The translations under genes and the position numbers were made by a program. The notes under the pieces were generated by a model. It worked only from the letters and a program-made list of their open reading frames with translations. It was not told the origin of the DNA and made no database searches. A stretch of DNA of 64,000 bases from Terriglobia bacterium (GTDB taxonomy: Bacteria > Acidobacteriota > Terriglobia > Terriglobales > Acidobacteriaceae). Positions 60,180-64,000 of this stretch are shown piece after piece (the stretch's first letter is position 1; each line of letters opens with the position of its first letter). The stretch spans positions 270,701-334,700 of the forward strand of contig JAIQGE010000012.1 of NCBI GenBank assembly GCA_020072815.1, read 5' to 3'.

Positions 60180-60536
60180 ATGAGCGCAGATTTTGTCAAC
60201 GTCAGACTCACCCCATTCGGAGCGCAGCAGGCCGGCGAGGGGACGCTTCGCGTGACCGGCGGCGGCGGTCCGGGCGACTCAGGTTCCGGCCACCACGACT
60301 TCATCTTCAAGGCCGGCGAGGCGCAGCGCGTGACGCGCGCCTACGATTGGGAGCGAGTACTCCGCCACCAGCACAGCAACGGCCACCTGCTGTTTGAGAT
60401 TGTGCCGGATGGCGAAGCCGATCCCGCCGAAACCAGGCACGCCAACCAACTGCGCGAAGACGGCGCCGACGCCGAGAGCACACCAACCGCCATTGAGATC
60501 GAGATCCCCGACGTGGACGAAGGAGACGGAAAATGA
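60180..60536 (+). CDS. Phage protein, function unknown
   Basis: A 118-residue protein with an AGGAGG site upstream. It has a mixed N-terminus (VNVRLTPFGAQQAGEG) and strongly acidic C-terminus (EIEIPDVDEGDG). It overlaps the tail-tube gene by ATGA. Confidence 0.65.
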   Translation: MSADFVNVRLTPFGAQQAGEGTLRVTGGGGPGDSGSGHHDFIFKAGEAQRVTRAYDWERVLRHQHSNGHLLFEIVPDGEADPAETRHANQLREDGADAESTPTAIEIEIPDVDEGDGK

Positions 60537-61999
60537 AGTTCTTCAACACACTGAAAATGTTTGGAGCGTGGCTGCGCGAGTTGCTCGTTGCCCTATTGCT
60601 CGGCGCTGTGCCGGATCGCCGCGTAGCGATCTTTGGCTGGCGTCGCATGGCGATGGCGCAGGTGCGCTGGGCCTTCGAGCCGCAGGACATCCTGGACATC
60701 AAGAACGTGGCCATCTCGCCCAATAAGCAGAACACGTTTCTTACGCCGGTCTCGGCGGCCAGCTACACTTACCGGCCGCGCAATCCGGGCACCGCATTCG
60801 CCGGCATCGTCCCGCAGTTCTATTCTGACGAGCAACTGGCCAACAAGGGCCATCAGTGGCCCACGGTGAAGCAGCGCGTCGCTCAGGACACGTCCTATGA
60901 TTGGGGCTTTGACCTTGATTCCTTCCTGGCCGGCTGGGCGCTGTTCTTTGCCATGGGCGCGGACACCGTCACCGGAACCGGGCCGTTCACGCACACTTTC
61001 AAGTTCCTGCAATCCACCAATCAGATGCCGGTGACCTCCATCCTCTTCCAGGAAACTTCGGACGTGATCTACCAGATCACGGACCTGGCCATCATGGACC
61101 TGGTGATCAGCGGCAAGGAAGCCGGACCGCTGCAGTGCCAGTTGAAGATGATTGGCTCAGGCAACGTGGAAGGCTCGGTGGCGTTCCCGGCATTGTCGGC
61201 GCCGCTCTATCTGATGGGGTCGGACTCGGACATCAAGATGGGGACGGCCGCGCCCAACATCTTCGATGCCAAACAGCAGTTCACGCTGTCAACCACGGTC
61301 CTTGGCGCCCTGGGCGCTCGCACCGCGTTCTATAAGTTCACCTACCAGAACGCCGCGGGAGAAACGCTGGCCAGCCAGGAAATGTCCATCGCCGTGCCGG
61401 CCAACAGCGTAAGCAAGGTCACCGGGCCGGCGGTGTTTCCCAAGGGCATCACGGCGATCAATATTTATGGTTCAACCACCACGGGCACGGAAACCAAGCA
61501 GGTGGCCACCATCACCACGGGCGGCGGTATTTTCACCGAGCCATCTACCGGCTTCGTCGCCGGCGCGGCGCTGCCGTCATCCACTACGGCGCTTACCAGC
61601 ATCAAAGAGCGCGTGCGCGATTGGCAAGTGCACCTGGTGATGGAAATGCAACTCAACCGCGCTCCGGGTGGCGGTTTGTTTGGCACGTTCATGAAAGTGT
61701 TGAAGCAGCGCGCCAACTGGCAGATGAGCGTGGCGGCGAAAGACGTGGACGATCTGCGCACCATCGGTTTGAATGACACGCCGCAGGAGCTGCAGATCAT
61801 CACCAACTCCGGCGCGTCGGCGCAGCTCACGCTGCAGTTCCCCGGGTCATACCCCATGGTGACGGCGGGATCGGCGTACGGCCGCGAGATTATCTGGCCC
61901 ATTAGCGCCGGCGACCAGGACGTGTTCAAGAACTCACCGCAGGAAGTGTTTCAGGCGGTGGTGATCAATAACCAGGCTACCTACGGCGTTGGAGCGTAG
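60533..61999 (+). CDS. Major tail tube protein with Ig-like insert
   Basis: A 488-residue protein starting at the ATGA overlap; an ATG near residue 39 (MAMAQVRWAFEPQDI) is also possible. The beginning and end fit the siphophage-type tail tube fold (QDILDIKNVAISPNKQNTFLT, LTLQFPGSYPMV). The middle (about 260-360: FTYQNAAGETLASQEMSIAVPANS, GITAINIYGSTTTGTE) looks like an Ig/Fn3-like inserted domain. It makes the inner tail tube. Confidence 0.75.
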   Translation: MKFFNTLKMFGAWLRELLVALLLGAVPDRRVAIFGWRRMAMAQVRWAFEPQDILDIKNVAISPNKQNTFLTPVSAASYTYRPRNPGTAFAGIVPQFYSDEQLANKGHQWPTVKQRVAQDTSYDWGFDLDSFLAGWALFFAMGADTVTGTGPFTHTFKFLQSTNQMPVTSILFQETSDVIYQITDLAIMDLVISGKEAGPLQCQLKMIGSGNVEGSVAFPALSAPLYLMGSDSDIKMGTAAPNIFDAKQQFTLSTTVLGALGARTAFYKFTYQNAAGETLASQEMSIAVPANSVSKVTGPAVFPKGITAINIYGSTTTGTETKQVATITTGGGIFTEPSTGFVAGAALPSSTTALTSIKERVRDWQVHLVMEMQLNRAPGGGLFGTFMKVLKQRANWQMSVAAKDVDDLRTIGLNDTPQELQIITNSGASAQLTLQFPGSYPMVTAGSAYGREIIWPISAGDQDVFKNSPQEVFQAVVINNQATYGVGA

Positions 62000-62069
62000 G
62001 CAAAATGACGGAGCGGCAGCCCTAAAGGCGAGCCGCTCCGGACCCCTCAAACTTTAAAGGAGAACCAAC

Positions 62070-62360
62070 ATGCATTACGCAAACGGACAGGAAGCCAAAG
62101 CGGGCGACCTGGTTGTCAAACGCGAGCTTTATAAGGCCGGAGAAATTGAAGTCGGCAGCGAAACTATCGGCATTCTCTGTGGAGCGCAGAGCCAGTCGAC
62201 AACGTGCAACGGAACTCTTGTTCCGGTCGCGAAGCGGCTCAAGTCTGAGCTGGGCTTCGGTCCATGGCTGCCTATCCACGGGCAGGAGTGGTCGGCGACG
62301 CTCAGCCAGTGTATGCCGGTTGATCCGTCTTCACTCTTCGCGGCTCCCACTTCAACTTAG
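62070..62360 (+). CDS. Small phage protein
   Basis: A 96-residue protein with AAAGGAG upstream. It begins MHYANGQEAKAGDLVVKREL, a small beta-barrel-like start, and contains two Cys. Function unknown. Confidence 0.65.
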   Translation: MHYANGQEAKAGDLVVKRELYKAGEIEVGSETIGILCGAQSQSTTCNGTLVPVAKRLKSELGFGPWLPIHGQEWSATLSQCMPVDPSSLFAAPTST

Positions 62361-62653
62361 GATTTTCGACGTTCGGCACGCAGTTCGGGGGAGCTTCCGT
62401 GCCGTGCTTCCCGTTGAAAGACGGGGGACCGGGGCCGCCGCCAAAAGCGGCCTCGGTTATAAAAAAGTTGGTGGAAACGGCAAGAGACAGGTGGTAACTT
62501 CTGATTCGTAACAAAGGGCCGCACCGCTTCGCGGTCCTGGACTGGAAACACTTCTCCGGTCCGCCTGGAGACTGACTGCTGCTCCGGGCCGCTTGCACGG
62601 CGAGCAATTCTGATCTGAAAAAACTCACAATCAAAAGTCAGGAGATCCTCGCC
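62361..62653. other. Gene-free stretch with hairpin
   Basis: About 293 bases without a convincing gene. GGCCGC (near 62432) and GCGGCC (near 62445) form a hairpin followed by an AT-rich patch, a weak terminator candidate. AGGAGAT lies before the next ATG. Confidence 0.45.
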
Positions 62654-63436
62654 ATGAACAGCGAATCGGGAACTTTGGAAAATGTACAAAATGTACAGAT
62701 CACGCCCTCGACGCCTGCGCTGCTGCCGCTCGACCAGCCGCGCATCATCGCCATCCGCGACGGCAAATACACTTACACCTTCCACTTCAGCCGCATCAGC
62801 CAGGCGGAGTGGGAGCGCTACTTCGCCAGCATCACGGTGACCGCGCGCAACGTGACCGCCGGACGCGAAACCACCATTGACGCGCAGTCCGCACTGATCG
62901 AACTGGCTGAGAGCAAGCTCTTCAAAGTGGAAGGCTATTCCGGCGACATCATGGCCAAGACGGACTGGCAGAAACGCATCTGGCCGCGGCACATGCTGCC
63001 AGCGTCGCAAGCGCTGATTGACGTGCTCTCATCCACCGAGGAAGCACAGGCGCCCGCAGACGGCGATTCCATGGAGGTCCTGTTGGACGCGCTATGGTCG
63101 GCCGCCGCGGACGGAAGCATGACCAAGTTCAAAGGATTGGCCCATCGCTTCTCGCCTCCCACGGTGAACCATAAGCGCGCGTTCCTGAGCGCCGGCAGCA
63201 AGAGCACGGTGGTGGGCGGTTCGCGCGATGGCGCAACCGTCTTCAGCAAACGCCACAAGGCGCTGCTATCCATCTATGACGAGCTGGTTCTGAGCGTGGA
63301 CGGCTACGCAATCAACGGGTGTCCGCTGGAAGGGCCGGAGAACATTCGCCGGGAGATGGACGCCTATCACAAGTTCGTCGCTGTGGATGAAATCTTCCGC
63401 GGCCCGGACATCAGCGAGGCGCAGGAAGCGGCATGA
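62654..63436 (+). CDS. Phage tail assembly protein
   Basis: A 260-residue protein. IRDGKYTYTFHFSRISQAEWERYFASITVTARNV resembles a small-beta tail-chaperone core. The rest is helical. The gene follows the tail tube and precedes small chaperone-like genes, where tail assembly proteins (gpG/gpGT type) normally lie. It overlaps the next gene by ATGA. Confidence 0.6.
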   Translation: MNSESGTLENVQNVQITPSTPALLPLDQPRIIAIRDGKYTYTFHFSRISQAEWERYFASITVTARNVTAGRETTIDAQSALIELAESKLFKVEGYSGDIMAKTDWQKRIWPRHMLPASQALIDVLSSTEEAQAPADGDSMEVLLDALWSAAADGSMTKFKGLAHRFSPPTVNHKRAFLSAGSKSTVVGGSRDGATVFSKRHKALLSIYDELVLSVDGYAINGCPLEGPENIRREMDAYHKFVAVDEIFRGPDISEAQEAA

Positions 63437-63588
63437 GGCAAACCTTACCGCTGATTGCCGCAGATGAACGCGGATCAGAAAATGCAGGTCAAGCGGCGCG
63501 GCCCATCAGGGCGCCGCGTCGCGCTGCAACAGGCGCACAATCGCACTCCGAGCGGAGGAACGGCCGTAAGAGGGGTGCGAATCTGTGA
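63433..63588 (+). CDS. 51-residue basic protein, coupled on both sides
   Basis: ATG 63433 overlaps the previous stop as ATGA, and its TGA (63586-63588) overlaps the GTG of the next gene as GTGA. The product is short and basic (MRQTLPLIAADERG ... RRNGRKRGANL). The coupling at both ends is the main evidence. Part of the sequence (CCGCAGATGAACGCGGATCA) resembles a dispersed repeat. Confidence 0.5.
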   Translation: MRQTLPLIAADERGSENAGQAARPIRAPRRAATGAQSHSERRNGRKRGANL

Positions 63589-63992
63589 TTCGCGTAAGCA
63601 ACGACCTGGAAGGAGTCCGGTTGGCGATGCTGGAGTTGTGTGACCATTCCCAGCCGGACCCCGCAGCCACGCGGCGCGCGGACGCCATCTATGAAGAAGG
63701 CCAGCCAAACGCTCTTGAGCAGCTTGCCAAGCTGGCGCCGCGAACCAGGCTCTCGCCCGGATATGCGGAGCGAGCGGTGTACCTGATCTGGCTGGAGCAG
63801 ATGCTCAATGCCGGCGTTGAGTTCACGGAGCCACTTACAGTGGAAGAAGCCGAAGGATTGATCGCGATCGCGCGCGGACGCGAACAGTGGAACGCCGACA
63901 ATCCGCCTTGTGGTGACTGCGGCGCGCGCCTCCGAAAAGGAACGGCGCACAACTGCAAACAGAAGTTCATGCGGGAAAGGATGGGGCGCTGA
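63585..63992 (+). CDS. Phage tail chaperone-like protein
   Basis: A GTG-start, 135-residue protein. PGYAERAVYLIWLEQMLNAGVEFTEPLTVEEAEGLIAIARGRE is helical, and the C-terminus has CGDCGARLRKGTAHNC, a zinc-like cluster. It sits between the tail assembly gene and the next ORF, the usual place for the second tail chaperone. Confidence 0.6.
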   Translation: MIRVSNDLEGVRLAMLELCDHSQPDPAATRRADAIYEEGQPNALEQLAKLAPRTRLSPGYAERAVYLIWLEQMLNAGVEFTEPLTVEEAEGLIAIARGREQWNADNPPCGDCGARLRKGTAHNCKQKFMRERMGR

Positions 63993-64000
63993 TGGCGACG
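63992..64000 (+). CDS. Start of a further phage gene, cut by the window end
   Basis: ATG 63992 overlaps the preceding stop (TGATG). Only three codons (Met-Ala-Thr) are inside. By position it could be the tape measure gene, but nothing more can be said. Confidence 0.35.

Larger units (their letters stand above)
42547..64000. mobile_element. Mu-like transposable prophage, divergent layout, incomplete
   Basis: A leftward early operon (MuA fragment, MuB-like ATPase, about twenty small genes) and a rightward late operon (DUF3486/Mu gp27, DUF1320/Mu gp36, virion morphogenesis, tail genes) share the arrangement of divergently organised Mu relatives such as BcepMu. The transposase lacks its N-terminal half, and no large terminase, portal, protease or major capsid gene is found between the gp27- and gp36-like genes. 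The right end lies beyond 64000. Confidence 0.85.

Overview
The window looks like chromosome from an Acidobacteriota bacterium, probably a Koribacter/Terriglobales-like lineage. This rests on gene content: a fused LptF-LptG gene, an ECF sigma factor with a zinc-finger anti-sigma factor next to DUF4097 genes, a DUF5715 protein, b558-type succinate dehydrogenase, several secreted peptidases, and GC-rich sequence. No rRNA or tRNA gene and no CRISPR array was seen.

Host part, 1 to about 42.5 kb. It opens with a partial GH57 glycosidase, divergent from a single-gene LptF-LptG exporter. Next is a complete IS1595-type transposon (4244-6971) with 25-bp inverted repeats. It carries a DUF3800 gene, a membrane-protein gene coupled to it, and a small convergent gene. 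After it come a DUF4160/DUF2442 pair, an ABC exporter, a methyltransferase/FAD-reductase pair, a large hybrid histidine kinase divergent from an HD-GYP response regulator, a pterin dehydratase, and secreted S10, M24 and M28 peptidases. The sdhC-sdhA-ORF-sdhB cluster follows, with inverted repeats of an intergenic element whose end forms the ribosome binding sites. Then come a DUF5715/M19 dipeptidase pair, two DUF4097 genes, the sigma/anti-sigma pair, three tandem cyclophilins, mdh and icd, a duplicated alpha/beta-barrel-like secreted protein, an M24 peptidase and a CoA-transferase.

Prophage part, about 42.6 kb to the window end. This is a Mu-like transposable phage with a divergent layout. 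The early operon runs leftward from 51.8 to 42.9 kb: the C-terminal piece of a MuA transposase, a MuB-like ATPase, then about twenty small genes mostly joined by ATGA overlaps, many of them Cys-rich. The late operon runs rightward: small secreted and membrane proteins, a winged-helix protein, a zinc ribbon, DUF3486 (Mu gp27), DUF1320 (Mu gp36), tail completion, a 20-residue-repeat structural protein, a tail tube and chaperone-like genes.

Two modules are missing: the N-terminal part of the transposase with the repressor region, and the whole head block (large terminase, portal, protease, capsid) expected between the gp27- and gp36-like genes. The element is therefore either a decayed prophage or a headless tail-producing derivative.
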